DNA of 64,000 nucleotides, from the NCBI RefSeq assembly GCF_014842265.1, contig NZ_JACYVI010000003.1, forward strand, positions 62,001 through 126,000. Direction: 5' to 3'. This DNA comes from Pseudomonas sp. CFBP 13711. GTDB lineage: Bacteria > Pseudomonadota > Gammaproteobacteria > Pseudomonadales > Pseudomonadaceae. Below the pieces are notes generated by a model that saw only the letters and a list, made by a program, of their open reading frames with translations, searched no databases and was not told where the DNA came from. This document shows positions 33,189 to 42,929 of the stretch, one piece after another. How positions within the stretch are numbered: position 1 is the stretch's first letter; each line of letters opens with the position of its first letter. The position numbers and the translations under genes are program-made.

Positions 33189-33818
33189 ATGATCGATCTC
33201 TCAGTATTGCTGCTTTTTGCTGGCGCCTGCCTGGCGCTTACGCTGACACCGGGCCCGGACATGCTGTTGATTGCATCGCGGAGCATGAGTCAGGGCAGAG
33301 CATCCGGTTTCGTTTCACTGGCGGGTATTCAGGTGGGCACCTATTGTCACGCGCTGGCTGCCGCACTCGGACTGTCGCAATTGTTGATCAATGTCCCCGC
33401 TGCCTACGACGCGGTGCGGTTCGCGGGGGCTGCCTATCTGGTTTTTCTCGCCTGGAAAGCGTTCAGCGCCCCATCGCCGCTGCGTGCAGATGCGGACCTC
33501 GCAGCCACGCCCCTTCTGGGTATCTTTCGGCAGGGAGTCGTGACCAATCTGCTCAACCCAAAAATGGCACTGTTCGTGTTGGCGTTGTTTCCGCAGTTCG
33601 TTGATCCGACGAAAGCTTCGCTGGTCGCGCAGATGCTGATATTCGCCACGGTTCTGAACGTCATCGGGTTGCTGGTGAACGGCGCAGTGATACTCCTCGC
33701 CAGTAAAATCGGGCACACGCTGGCGACCAATGCCCGCATTGCCAAGCGCCTTAATCAGCTATTGGGTGCGGTCTTTCTGGGATTGGCCTGTCGGCTGGCA
33801 CTGGTTCCGGGAAGATAA
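33189..33818 (+). CDS. LysE/RhtB family amino-acid exporter
   Basis: A 209-residue membrane protein with about six helices and the family motif LTLTPGPDMLLIASRSMSQG near the N-terminus. A later segment, GVVTNLLNPKMALFVLALFPQF, is diagnostic of LysE/RhtB translocators that export homoserine, threonine or other amino acids. The open frame starts at 33081, but ATG at 33189 has AAGGA and begins the first helix. Confidence 0.88.
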   Translation: MIDLSVLLLFAGACLALTLTPGPDMLLIASRSMSQGRASGFVSLAGIQVGTYCHALAAALGLSQLLINVPAAYDAVRFAGAAYLVFLAWKAFSAPSPLRADADLAATPLLGIFRQGVVTNLLNPKMALFVLALFPQFVDPTKASLVAQMLIFATVLNVIGLLVNGAVILLASKIGHTLATNARIAKRLNQLLGAVFLGLACRLALVPGR

Positions 33819-33834
33819 GCTGGCGATCGCCAGC
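33819..33834. terminator. perfect 16-bp palindrome immediately after the LysE gene
   Basis: GCTGGCGATCGCCAGC follows the LysE stop codon directly. It is fully self-complementary and has no loop or T tract, so it may be a protein-binding palindrome rather than an intrinsic terminator. Confidence 0.35.
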
Positions 33835-33878
33835 GCAGAAAATCTCACCGCCCATTCCGCTGAATAAGGAGCCTCACC

Positions 33879-34313
33879 ATGGCTGTCATCACCGACTATT
33901 CGGACACGCTTCATCGCCAGGCCGTGATCGAACTCTGGGACACCGTGTCCGGCTACGAAACCGCCCATAACACGCCCGGCCTCGCCATCGACAAAAAGCT
34001 GGCTGTATCGGACGGCCTCTTTTTTGTTGCCCTGACGAACACCGAGGTGGTGGGGACCGTTCTGGCCGGGTACGACGGTCATCGTGGATGGCTGTATGCA
34101 GTGGCGGTGCACCCCGCTCATCGCAGAAAAAGCGTAGGCATGCAGCTGGTTCGTCATGCAGAGCACGCCCTGACATTGCGGGGGTGCATGAAAATCAACC
34201 TGCAGATCGTCAGCACCAATGCAAGCGTCCAGGCGTTCTATGAGTCTATGGGTTACTCAACCGAACCGCGCATCAGCATGGGCAAGAAAATCGAATCGAA
34301 CATCACCCATTGA
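33879..34313 (+). CDS. GNAT family acetyltransferase (YpeA-like)
   Basis: A 144-residue acetyltransferase. The core is VVGTVLAGYDGHRGWLYAVAV, then HPAHRRKSVGMQLVRHAEHAL (the acetyl-CoA binding R-x-x-x-x-G/A stretch), then VSTNASVQAFYESMGYS. This closely resembles the small YpeA-type GNATs. AAGGAG precedes the ATG. It is a single gene, and the substrate is unknown. Confidence 0.87.
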   Translation: MAVITDYSDTLHRQAVIELWDTVSGYETAHNTPGLAIDKKLAVSDGLFFVALTNTEVVGTVLAGYDGHRGWLYAVAVHPAHRRKSVGMQLVRHAEHALTLRGCMKINLQIVSTNASVQAFYESMGYSTEPRISMGKKIESNITH

Positions 34314-34389
34314 TGCGTCCGCCGCAGCGGCCTCCTTGCCCTGCCCCCGCTGTCTGCGCCCCTGATCAGGAGCGTATTACTTCGTTGCT

Positions 34390-34731
34390 TTATTGAGCCG
34401 GATGCGCCTTCAGCCAATTCTTCATCTGCGTAATTTCCGCCGCCTGCGCCGCCACAATCTTGCGCGCCAGCTCCAGCATCTCCGGATCCTTGCCGTATTT
34501 AAGCTCGATCTTCGCCATCTCCACCGCGCCTTCGTGGTGCGGCAGCATGCCGGCCGCAAACGCCACATCGGGGTCGTCGCTCATCATGCCGTGGTGCATG
34601 TCGTCTTTCATGGCGCCCATCGATTGCTGGTAAGCCTCATGCATCTGTTTGACGTTCTCCGTCTGGTCGGCCCTGACGGCGGTTACGGAAAGCAGAGCAA
34701 TGACGCTGACAGCGGCGGCAATCTTTTTCAT
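34390..34731 (-). CDS. DUF305 family periplasmic protein
   Basis: A 113-residue protein with a signal peptide (MKKIAAAVSVIALLSVTAVRA). The mature part is rich in Met and His: MHEAYQQSMGAMKDDMHHGM, then AAGMLPHHEGAVEMAKIELKYG. This LPHHxGA block is the DUF305 signature found in proteins associated with copper resistance (CopM-like). The Met/His ligands suggest copper or silver binding in the periplasm. It is a single gene, and the metal role is a family inference. Confidence 0.85.
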   Translation of the reverse strand: MKKIAAAVSVIALLSVTAVRADQTENVKQMHEAYQQSMGAMKDDMHHGMMSDDPDVAFAAGMLPHHEGAVEMAKIELKYGKDPEMLELARKIVAAQAAEITQMKNWLKAHPAQ

Positions 34732-35111
34732 GACGAAGCATCCTGGATGAGGGAAGAGACGAAGCCGTCACGCTAGACCTTTCCATTGCGGCAAGGTCAA
34801 GCGCATTCTCGATTGCCGTTTAAAACACATCGTTCAATGCCCGAATGCATCCTTGAGCCGAAAACCCGGGTGTTCGTGGATTTTTTCTGGTCGAGCATTT
34901 TCGCACCACGATCGGCAACCGATTTCGAGGGGGCTGAGCCAGAGCCTGAGACCAATGGGCATGCTGGCGCGGATCTATAGGCAGCGGTTATGCGAAGGAT
35001 TGTTTATCGGTCTTGGACGCTATTGCCGGATGGGAAGATGATTGCTCCACGCCTCACTACCCGACATCAGCAACATCAACTGGCAACCACTACCCGCACC
35101 AGGAGAAAACC
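34732..35111. other. 380-bp intergenic region upstream of cynS
   Basis: Between the divergent DUF305 and cyanase starts. Open frames up to 64 codons are present without ribosome sites. No repeat is evident. It probably holds the cyn promoter and regulator site. AGGAG lies about eight bases before the cynS ATG. Confidence 0.5.
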
Positions 35112-35579
35112 ATGACGCAGTCCCACGCCTACAACGACACCAGCCTCGCACTCACCGCCGAAATCCTCGACGCCAAACAGCGCAAGAACCTGTCCTTCCA
35201 GGACCTGACCGACGGCACCGGCCTGGGCCTGGCCTATGTCACCGCCGCGCTGCTGGGCCAGCACCCGCTGCCGGCCGATGCGGCGAAAGTGATTGGCGAG
35301 AAGCTTGAGCTGAATGACGACGCCGTCGCCCGTCTGCAGATCATTCCGCTGCGCGGCAGCCTTGGCGGCGTGCCTACCGACCCGACCATCTACCGCTTTT
35401 ACGAGATGATCCAGATCTATGGCACCACCCTCAAAGCGCTGGTCCACGAACAATTCGGCGACGGCATCATCAGCGCGATCAACTTCAAACTGGACATGAA
35501 GAAAGTTGAGGACCCCGAAGGCGGCCATCGCGCGGTGATTACCCTGGACGGCAAGTTCCTCCCACTGCGCCCGTTCTAA
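35112..35579 (+). CDS. cynS: cyanate hydratase (cyanase)
   Basis: A 155-residue protein, the exact usual length. The N-terminal helical part reads [29 protein letters not shown], and the C-terminal catalytic half contains the Arg and Glu in [11 protein letters not shown] and the Ser in [12 protein letters not shown]. These correspond to the Arg, Glu and Ser active-site triad of the E. coli decamer. The enzyme converts cyanate and bicarbonate to carbamate and CO2, giving ammonia as nitrogen source. Carbonic anhydrase follows and would resupply bicarbonate. ATG at 35112 is chosen over the longer frame because of AGGAG and family length. Confidence 0.97.
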   Translation: MTQSHAYNDTSLALTAEILDAKQRKNLSFQDLTDGTGLGLAYVTAALLGQHPLPADAAKVIGEKLELNDDAVARLQIIPLRGSLGGVPTDPTIYRFYEMIQIYGTTLKALVHEQFGDGIISAINFKLDMKKVEDPEGGHRAVITLDGKFLPLRPF

Positions 35580-35603
35580 GTTGCATCCGCGCTGAGAGGT
35601 GGA

Positions 35604-35620
35604 CCCGCCGCAACGGCGGG
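35604..35620. terminator. GC-rich hairpin between cynS and cynT
   Basis: CCCGCCG-CAA-CGGCGGG forms a 7-bp stem with a 3-base loop, 25 bp after the cynS stop. No T tract follows on the plus strand, so it is more likely an attenuator or mRNA-processing hairpin that sets the cynS to cynT ratio than a full terminator. Confidence 0.45.
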
Positions 35621-35695
35621 CCCGCTTCAAGCACTAAAGGGCAGCGGTTGCACTCAGTGATCACAACGTACGTTTAATGACGGAGAGAGGAATAC

Positions 35696-36361
35696 ATGAT
35701 GAAGGCACTCATCGACGGTCTTTTAAAGTTTCAGAAAGAAGTGTTTCCACAACGCACCGATCTGTTCAAGCACCTGGCGACGACCCAGCATCCCGGGACG
35801 CTGTTCATCACCTGTTCGGACAGCCGCGTGGTGCCGGAGCTGTTGACCCAGCAGGAACCCGGCGAGCTGTTCGTGATCCGCAACGCCGGCAACATCGTGC
35901 CGTCTTACAGCCCGCACCCGGGCGGCGTGTCGGCCACCGTTGAATACGCCGTCGCCGTGTTGGGCGTGACCGACATCGTGATTTGCGGCCATTCCGATTG
36001 CGGTGCGATGACGGCGGTCGCCAAGTGCACTTGCATGAATCACCTGCCCGCAGTGGCCGGCTGGCTGGAGCATGCGGCCTCGGCGAAGGTCATCCACGAG
36101 TCGCGGGTTCACATCAGCGAAGCGGCAAAGGTGGGTTCGATGGTGCGCGAAAACGTCATCGCGCAACTGGCCAATCTGCAAACCCACCCCAGCGTGCGCC
36201 TGGCCCAGGACAAAAATCTGTTGAATCTGCACGGCTGGGTCTACGACATCGAGACTGGCTCGATCGACGCCCTGGACGCCGATAACCGCAGCTTCAAGTC
36301 GTTGCTGGATCACCCTTCCACCTGCGCCGTGCAAGCTCGCCAGGCAAATGCCGCCGCATGA
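35696..36361 (+). CDS. cynT: beta-carbonic anhydrase
   Basis: A 221-residue beta-class carbonic anhydrase. Zinc ligands and the catalytic dyad are visible in [13 protein letters not shown] (Cys, Asp-Ser-Arg), and the second ligand pair in [11 protein letters not shown] (His, Cys). [11 protein letters not shown] and [11 protein letters not shown] are also typical. It interconverts CO2 and bicarbonate and prevents bicarbonate depletion during cyanate breakdown. GAGG lies five bases before the first of two adjacent ATGs. Confidence 0.95.
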   Translation: MMKALIDGLLKFQKEVFPQRTDLFKHLATTQHPGTLFITCSDSRVVPELLTQQEPGELFVIRNAGNIVPSYSPHPGGVSATVEYAVAVLGVTDIVICGHSDCGAMTAVAKCTCMNHLPAVAGWLEHAASAKVIHESRVHISEAAKVGSMVRENVIAQLANLQTHPSVRLAQDKNLLNLHGWVYDIETGSIDALDADNRSFKSLLDHPSTCAVQARQANAAA

Positions 36362-36416
36362 GGCGAGGCTGGACGTACACTCACCCGGTCTGTCCTTGCC
36401 CCTGGTAATCAATCCC

Positions 36417-37298
36417 ATGCTGTTACGACACCTGCGTTACCTGTTGGCGGTCGCCGACCACGGAGGTTTCACCCGTGCAGCGGAGGTGCTGCATGTCTCG
36501 CAGCCGACGCTGTCGCAGCAGATCCGCCAGCTCGAAGAGAGCCTCGGGGTGAGCCTCTTCGACCGCACCTCTCGCACGGTCAAACCCACCGACGCAGGCC
36601 TGGCGTATATCGAATGCGCGCGGCGGGTGCTGGTGGAGCTGGCGGCGGGCAAGCGCGCGTTGCACGACGTCAAGGATCTGTCCCGGGGCAGCCTGCGCCT
36701 GGCCATGACCCCGACGTTCATGGCGTATCTGGTCGGCCCGCTGGTGCGTGACTACGCCGCGCGGTTCCCGAACATCCATCTGGACATTTTCGAGCTGTCC
36801 ATGGGCGACATCGAGAGGGGGCTGGCCGATGATTCGCTGGACATCGCCATCGCGTTCGATCAGGTGCGCAACCCCGACATCGAGTGCATCCCGGCATTTG
36901 TCGAAACCCTGGGGTTGATGGTGGGCCGGGATCACCCCTTGTACCACTCACCGAGCCCGCTGACCGCCGCTCAGGTGGCGGACCTGGATTTCGCGCTGCT
37001 GACAGCGGACTTCGCAACCCGGACCTGCATCGACGGCTATTTCGCCCGCGCGGGCATCACGCCCAGGGTGGTGATCGAAGTCAACTCGGTAGCCACCCTG
37101 CTTGAGGTGATCCGCCACACGCCGGTGGCGACCCTTCTCCCCGAACCGATTGCCACGCGAGACCGCGGACTGCACACCCTCCCGCTGACCGACACGGCGC
37201 CCCAACGCGGCGCATCGCTCCTGCGCCGCAAGAACAACTACCACAGCGCAGCGTCGGTGGCGTTCATGGCGCTGGTGCTGGGGCGGATGGCTGATTAG
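36417..37298 (+). CDS. cynR: LysR family regulator of the cyn genes (CynR-like)
   Basis: A 293-residue LysR regulator starting MLLRHLRYLLAVADHGGFTR, with HTH VLHVSQPTLSQQIRQLEESLG and a ligand domain (SLRLAMTPTFMAYLVGPLV, DIAIAFDQVR), all CynR-like. ATG at 36417 gives the canonical start; upstream codons overlapping cynT are unlikely. Unusually it is downstream of cynT in the same orientation, 55 bp after its stop, rather than divergent from the cyn operon as in E. coli. The ribosome site is weak. Confidence 0.82.
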   Translation: MLLRHLRYLLAVADHGGFTRAAEVLHVSQPTLSQQIRQLEESLGVSLFDRTSRTVKPTDAGLAYIECARRVLVELAAGKRALHDVKDLSRGSLRLAMTPTFMAYLVGPLVRDYAARFPNIHLDIFELSMGDIERGLADDSLDIAIAFDQVRNPDIECIPAFVETLGLMVGRDHPLYHSPSPLTAAQVADLDFALLTADFATRTCIDGYFARAGITPRVVIEVNSVATLLEVIRHTPVATLLPEPIATRDRGLHTLPLTDTAPQRGASLLRRKNNYHSAASVAFMALVLGRMAD

Positions 37299-37308
37299 CG
37301 CCAGACGC

Positions 37309-37450
37309 CCCTTGCCGGCCAAAGCCGGTCCTGGCGGCTATACGCGGTGCTTTTCGTAGGACCGGTTTTAGCCGGGAAGCGACCAGTGTGCATGTCATCC
37401 GTCTGTAGCGTAACGCCCAACGCGTTCCCGGCTAAAGCCAGTCCTACGAG
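37309..37450. repeat. three REP elements downstream of cynR
   Basis: An inverted element at about 37311-37332 (TTGCCGGCCAAAGCCGGTCC), a forward element at about 37356-37378 and an inverted element at about 37424-37448. The first two are within 50 bp and can pair. They probably mark the 3' end of the cyn operon. Confidence 0.8.
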
Positions 37451-37774
37451 GGTACGCGGGGCCGTAGCGCGGCAGTTGAAATCCCCAGAAAACCCTATTG
37501 CCAGGAGGCCATCGAAGCGCGCAGGGGCAGGCAGGAGCAATGGATGGAGAAGGAAATTCGCGGAGGCCACTGCTCCCGCGACGCCCGTAAAAGCTGTGTC
37601 CGAAAAGGTGGGATCAATGACATTGTGACCATCATCCAAGAGCCGCATCCTGTCTCACATCGGCACCGGCCAACCCCGGGGTGCCCCACCCGTAGTCGCT
37701 GCGTTGATCGATGAACGCGGGCCTCGACAGGCCCCGGCCATGCTCGGCTGCACCTTTAACCGTGAGGATTTCTG
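37451..37774. other. 324-bp region without a supportable gene
   Basis: Between the REP cluster and the broken hydrolase gene. Several frames are open on both strands, but none has a ribosome site or a recognisable protein pattern. GTGAGGA just before 37775 is the hydrolase ribosome site. Confidence 0.45.
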
Positions 37775-38380
37775 ATGAGCATTTCTGACCAGCCCCTGGC
37801 CACGCCCTACACCGAACACTGGATTGCCCGCGAGGGCGGTCGGCTGTATGCGCGACACTACCCAGGCACCGGGCCGGCTTTTGTGTTGATGCACGGCTTT
37901 CCCGACAACCTGCACATCTACGACGGTCTGGTGCCTCACCTGACCCTCGCTGGCCGTAGCGTGGTGACCTTTGATTTTCTGGGCTTTGGTGCTTCGGACA
38001 AACACGACGGCACGGTTTACAGCTTCAGGCAGCAATTGGGCGATTTGCAGGCGGTGGTCGAGGGCCTGCAGCTGGGCAAAATCGTCCCGGTTGCCCACGA
38101 TGCCGCAGGCCCTGCCGCGATCAATTTCGCGTTGGAGCATCCCGAGAACGTTCATGGCTTGTGCCTGCTAAACACGCTCTACGGCGCCACCCCCGCCGCG
38201 CGCCTGCCGGAACTGATCGAGCTGTTTGCCCAAACCACCCGCTGCCTCCCGGGGCGAACTGCTCCGCGCCCGGGATCAAATGGCCCAGCTCAACGCCAAC
38301 GACGCCCGCGCTGCCGTCGCGACCTTCCGGGCGCTGGGCGGCGGTTGGGACGCAGGCGATGCGCAGCTGTCAGCAAACTA
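37775..38380 (+). pseudogene. alpha/beta hydrolase, frameshifted
   Basis: The first 160 residues are an alpha/beta hydrolase related to haloalkane dehalogenases and epoxide hydrolases: the oxyanion motif VLMHGFPDNLHIYDGLVP, then FDFLGFGASDK, and VAHDAAGPAAINFALEHP in the nucleophile-elbow position (Asp-type nucleophile). After ELFAQTT the frame becomes nonsense. Removing one C from the run at 38237-38239 restores sensible sequence (AASRGELLRARDQMAQLNAND), which then ends at TAG 38378-38380 without a recognisable C-terminal catalytic His. So this is a frameshifted, probably C-terminally eroded hydrolase gene. Confidence 0.75.
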
Positions 38381-38615
38381 GAAGCTCAGCCCCGAACTGA
38401 ACAAATACCCCATACCGGCCTGGCGAATCATTCCCGGTGCCGGAACCTTTGTCTTGCCGCCCGAGTCTTTTCTGGAAGCCGAATTGCATTCTGCCAGCAT
38501 GCAGCGTAAAACGCTGGCCGCCGATACGTGCTGGATCAGCCGGCTGGCGCAGTCCCGGAGGGAGCATGGCGCACCTCCGACCTCAGGTCATAACGTTACG
38601 TTTGCAGGTGGAAAC

Positions 38616-41219
38616 TTGAAGCATTTGACCCGGGAAGCCCTCGAGGCTGAAGTCATGCAGTTGCGGTCGGCGTTGAAGAAAAGTGAAGCCATGAGGCTGG
38701 ACAGTCTGTGCACCGGCACACAACCGAACGATGTCGCCGGCTCGCTCGACCACACGGCCGAGCGCGCCGCCGAAGAGGTTGCCGAGCAAGCGATCGAAGA
38801 CGCTCAGGTCCGCTACCGCCTCGCGGTCAAAGCCACCAACGATGCGATCTGGGACTGGGACCTCAAGGAAAACCATGTCCTGTGGAACGACGCCCTGGAA
38901 CGGGTCTACGGGCATCCGATCGCCACTGTCGAAATGACCGGCGACTGGTGGATTGCGCAGATTCACCCCGATGACAGGCAGCGCATCGTCACCTCGATCC
39001 ATGACGTGATCGACGGCGGGCAGACCGGCTGGAGTGAGGAGTATCGGTTTCGCCGGGTGGACGGCACCTACGCTCAGGTCCTCGACCGTGGCCACGTCAT
39101 CCGCGACGTTCAAGGCAACGCGGTGCGCATGATCGGCGCCATGCTCGACCTCACGCCGATTCGTGACACCGAGGCTGCACTGCGGCAGAGCGAGGAGCGT
39201 TTCAGGACGATTCTGGAAACGGTCGAAGCCGCCTTTGCCATTGTTCAGGTCAAGTTCGATGCCAATGACTACCCGATCGACTATTGCTTCCTCGAAGCCA
39301 ACCCGGCCTTCGAACGTGAGGCCGGGGTCAACCTGCGCGGTAAATGGGTCAGGGAGTTTGCCCCGGACCTGGAACAATTCTGGTTCGATACCTATGGACG
39401 GGTTGCCAAAACCCGCGTGCCGGCCACCTTCGAAAGCTACGCCAAAGCCTTCCAGCGCTGGTTTGACGTGCGCGCCGTCCCCGTTGGCGATCCCGCCGAA
39501 TGTCAGATTGCGATCATCTTCAACGACGTGACGGGGCGGCGTGATGCCGAGGAGCGTCTGCGCCAGAGCGAAGCCATCGCCCGCGCGAACGTCGAGCGGG
39601 TGCAGCTGGCCCTGGCCGCCGGGGCCATTTTCGGCACCTGGCACTGGGACTTGCCCAGCAACAGTTTCACCGTCGATGAAGCGTTCGCCCGGGCCTTCGG
39701 CCTCGACCCGATGCTGGGTTACGAAGGCCTCAGCCTTGAGCAAGTGGTGGCGACCGTGCATCCGGAAGACCGGGCGGGCCTGATGACGGCAATCGACGAG
39801 GCCATCCGTCGCGGCGGCGCCTACGCCCATCAATACCGGGTCCGTCGGGCGGACGGCAAATACTACTGGATCGAGGCAAACGGGCGCGTCAACTTCAGCG
39901 AGGACGGTGTTCCCCTCAGCTTTCCGGGCGTGCTGATCGACGTCGAGGAGCGGCGTTCGGTCGAAGCCCAGCGCGACCTGGCAACCGCGGCCCTGCGTAC
40001 CCTCAATGAGACCCTGGAACAGCGCGTGGCGGAACGCACCGCCGCGTTGATGCAGACCGAGGAAAAGCTGCGCCAGTCACAGAAAATGGAAGCCGTGGGG
40101 CAACTCACGGGCGGGCTTGCCCATGACTTTAATAACTTGCTCGCGGGCATCTCGGGCTCGCTGGAGTTGTTGAGTGCGCGGTTTGCTCAAGGTCGTCTGA
40201 CGGATGTCGACCGCTACCTGACGACGGCCCAGGGCGCGACCAAACGGGCGGCTGCCCTGACCCACCGATTACTGGCGTTCTCCCGCCAGCAAACCCTGGA
40301 TCCCCGGCCCACCGAGATCAACAGCCTTGTCGAGGGCATGACCGAGCTGATCCAGCGCACCGTGGGCCCCAGCATCAGCGTGCAGACCGTTGGCTCGCCG
40401 GACAGCTGCGTGGCACTGGTCGATGCGAGCCAGCTGGAAAATGCGTTGCTGAATCTGTGTATTAACTCGCGGGACGCCATGCAGGACGGCGGCAACATTA
40501 CCATCGAAACCCGCTGTCAGTTCGTGGGAACAGCGGAAGCACCGCTGCTGGAGGTCCCCGAGGGCGAATACCTGACCCTCAGCGTGACCGACACCGGAAC
40601 GGGCATGCCGGCCAACGTCGTGGCGAAGGCTTTCGACCCCTTCTTCACCACCAAACCCATCGGTCAGGGCACTGGCCTGGGCCTCTCGATGATTTATGGT
40701 TTCGCCAAGCAATCCGGGGGGCAGGTTCGTATCGCCTCGGTGGTCGGACAAGGGACCACGCTGTCCATCTACCTCCCCCGCTACCACGGAACGCCCAGCG
40801 TAAATGAGCTGTACGAACCAGATGCCGCGGCCTCGACAGCGGGCATCGGCGAAACAATTCTGGTCGTCGATGATGAACCCACGGTGCGCATGCTGGTGAC
40901 CGAGGTCCTGGCTGAACTCGGCTACACCCTCATGGAAGCGACGGACAGCGCCAGTGGCCTGAATCTGCTTCGGTCGGATGTGCGGATCGACATGCTCGTC
41001 ACCGATGTAGGCCTGCCCGGCGGCATGAACGGACGCCAGATGGCAGACGCTGCGCGCCTGGTGCGTCCGGGCCTGCGGACATTGTTCATCACCGGCTACG
41101 CGGAGGGGGCGGCGATCGGTGCCGGCCAGCTCGAGCCTGGCATGCATGTGCTCATCAAGCCTTTCGGCATCGAGACACTGGCCGCCCGCGTGCGTGAACT
41201 CATGAACACGCCGATCTGA
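38616..41219 (+). CDS. hybrid sensor histidine kinase with three PAS domains and a receiver
   Basis: A protein of about 867 residues with no transmembrane helix. PAS1 (about 70-190) includes AIWDWDLKENHVLWN, PAS2 about 195-315, and PAS3 (about 320-440) includes GTWHWDLPSNSFTVD. A coiled coil (LNETLEQRVAERTAAL) leads to the phospho-acceptor GLAHDFNNLLAG (His503), then N-box LLNLCINSRDAMQ, G1 DTGTGMP, and G2 GQGTGLGLSMIYG. The receiver has ILVVDDEP, phospho-Asp797 in VTDVG, and the Lys in LIKPFG. The frame opens at ATG 38454, but that part is leftover hydrolase sequence. TTG at 38616, with AGGTGG four bases before it, gives MKHLTREALEAEV, a typical kinase start. It is a cytoplasmic sensor, probably of redox, light or a small ligand. 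Confidence 0.9.
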   Translation: MKHLTREALEAEVMQLRSALKKSEAMRLDSLCTGTQPNDVAGSLDHTAERAAEEVAEQAIEDAQVRYRLAVKATNDAIWDWDLKENHVLWNDALERVYGHPIATVEMTGDWWIAQIHPDDRQRIVTSIHDVIDGGQTGWSEEYRFRRVDGTYAQVLDRGHVIRDVQGNAVRMIGAMLDLTPIRDTEAALRQSEERFRTILETVEAAFAIVQVKFDANDYPIDYCFLEANPAFEREAGVNLRGKWVREFAPDLEQFWFDTYGRVAKTRVPATFESYAKAFQRWFDVRAVPVGDPAECQIAIIFNDVTGRRDAEERLRQSEAIARANVERVQLALAAGAIFGTWHWDLPSNSFTVDEAFARAFGLDPMLGYEGLSLEQVVATVHPEDRAGLMTAIDEAIRRGGAYAHQYRVRRADGKYYWIEANGRVNFSEDGVPLSFPGVLIDVEERRSVEAQRDLATAALRTLNETLEQRVAERTAALMQTEEKLRQSQKMEAVGQLTGGLAHDFNNLLAGISGSLELLSARFAQGRLTDVDRYLTTAQGATKRAAALTHRLLAFSRQQTLDPRPTEINSLVEGMTELIQRTVGPSISVQTVGSPDSCVALVDASQLENALLNLCINSRDAMQDGGNITIETRCQFVGTAEAPLLEVPEGEYLTLSVTDTGTGMPANVVAKAFDPFFTTKPIGQGTGLGLSMIYGFAKQSGGQVRIASVVGQGTTLSIYLPRYHGTPSVNELYEPDAAASTAGIGETILVVDDEPTVRMLVTEVLAELGYTLMEATDSASGLNLLRSDVRIDMLVTDVGLPGGMNGRQMADAARLVRPGLRTLFITGYAEGAAIGAGQLEPGMHVLIKPFGIETLAARVRELMNTPI

Positions 41220-41466
41220 TAGGCCGATCTGATAGTCAGCCCGGCGGCATGGCCCGATCAGGCTGACGCGGACCTTTGGGCCACACCTCACGGCTTTTCC
41301 GAAAAGCCAGCGCCTCCCCCGGGTGACATTTGAAGCCTGATGAGCATGGGGCGGCGATGTTTCGCGTGCAAACATTGACAGTCTGCTGAAACGCTCGCTA
41401 TACCTACAGCGTTGTACGACGACAGACGATCACAATCGATAACCCCAATAATAAAAAAGTGATGCC

Positions 41467-42882
41467 ATGATCCCGAACGATTCTACCCACCCCTAAAGCA
41501 TTACCCAGGCGGCCACCCGGTCCGTCGGCAAATACCGCTGGACGATCTGCGCGCTGCTGTTTTTCGCCACCACAGTCAACTACCTGGACCGTCAGGTGCT
41601 CAGCCTGCTGGCACCGGAGCTGTCCACGACGTTTGGCTGGAGCAACACCGACTATGCCAACATCGCTTCGGTGTTTCAGTTCGTCTATGCGATCTCGATG
41701 ATTTTCGCCGGGCGTCTGGTCGACAGGATAGGCACCAAAACCGCGTTCGTGGTGGCCATCAGTGTCTGGTCCACCGGCGCGGTCATGCACGCGTTTGCAG
41801 TGCCGCTGGGACAAGGCATTGGCGCGATCACCACCGCCCTGGGATTCGCCGCCATTCCGGTGTCCATTGCCGGTTTCATGCTGTCACGGGCCGTGCTGGC
41901 GGTTGGCGAGGCCGGTAACTTTCCGATTGCGATCAAGGCGGTCGCCGAATACTTCCCGAAAAAAGAGCGCTCGTTCGCCACCGGCATCTTCAACTCCGGC
42001 GCCAACGTAGGCGCGATCACGGCGCCCATTTGCGTGCCACTGATCGCCGCATTCTGGGGCTGGGAATCGGCGTTCATCGTGGTCGGCCTGCTGGGTTTTG
42101 TCTGGCTGGGCGTGTGGATGGCGCTGTACGAAAAGCCGGATCAGCAAAAACGCCTGACGCCCGAGGAACTGGCCTATATCCGTAGCGACGAGGTCGAGCA
42201 CGTCAAGGCGGCCCCGCTGCCGGGCGCGCCTGCGGCCAAGGTTTCCTGGTTCAAATTGCTCACCTATCGCCAGACGTGGGCGTTTGCCTTCGGCAAGTTC
42301 ATGACCGACGGCGTGTGGTGGTTTTTTCTGTTCTGGCTGCCGACCTACCTATCGGCGCAGTACGGGATGAAAGGCCAGGCCATCGTGCTTCCGCTGTTCG
42401 TGCTGTACAGCATGACCATGGTCGGCAGCATTGGCGGCGGCTGGTTCCCGAGCTACTTCATGGCTCGCGGTGACAAGCCTTATGACGGCCGGATGAAGGC
42501 CATGCTGGTGATCGCGCTGTTCCCGCTGGTGGTGCTGTTGGCGCAACCGTTCGGCTATATCAGCTTTTGGGTGCCCGTCCTGTTGATCGGCATCGGCGCG
42601 TCCGCCCACCAGGCGTGGTCCTGCAACATCTTCACCACCGTCTCCGACATGTTTCCGCAGAAAACCGTGGCGTCGGTGGTCGGCATCGGTGGCATGGCGG
42701 GCGGCCTGGGCGGCGTGGTCATGACCAAGATCGGCGGCTGGGTGTTCGACTACTACAAGTCGATCAACGACATCCACACCGGCTACATGATCATGTTCGC
42801 GATCTGCGCCCTCGCCTACCTGGTGGCGTGGAGTGTGATGAAGACGCTGGTACCGCGCCACAAAGAGATCACTGACCTTTAA
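41467..42882 (+). pseudogene. MFS transporter (anion:cation symporter, hexuronate/galactonate type) with an early ochre codon
   Basis: From 41497 on the frame encodes an ACS-family major facilitator: KYRWTICALLFFATTVNYLDRQVLSLL (helix 1), GRLVDRIGTK, then LAVGEAGNFPIAIKAVAEYFP, the ExuT/GudP/DgoT pattern. The only upstream ATG in frame (41467) is followed after nine codons by TAA at 41494-41496. No ATG, GTG or TTG lies between that stop and GTG 41596, which is in the middle of helix 1. Full function would need initiation at ATT 41500 or CTG 41554, or reversion of the stop. I therefore call it a probable recent pseudogene; the rest of the frame is intact. Confidence 0.7.
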
Positions 42883-42929
42883 CCAGTCAGACGAAGCCAG
42901 GCCCCCGCATAAACCTGGGCTGAGGCAAC

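Noticed and set aside
37347..38155. Several 90-166-codon frames on both strands around the REP cluster and broken hydrolase
   Set aside because: They are antisense shadows or REP translations without start signals.
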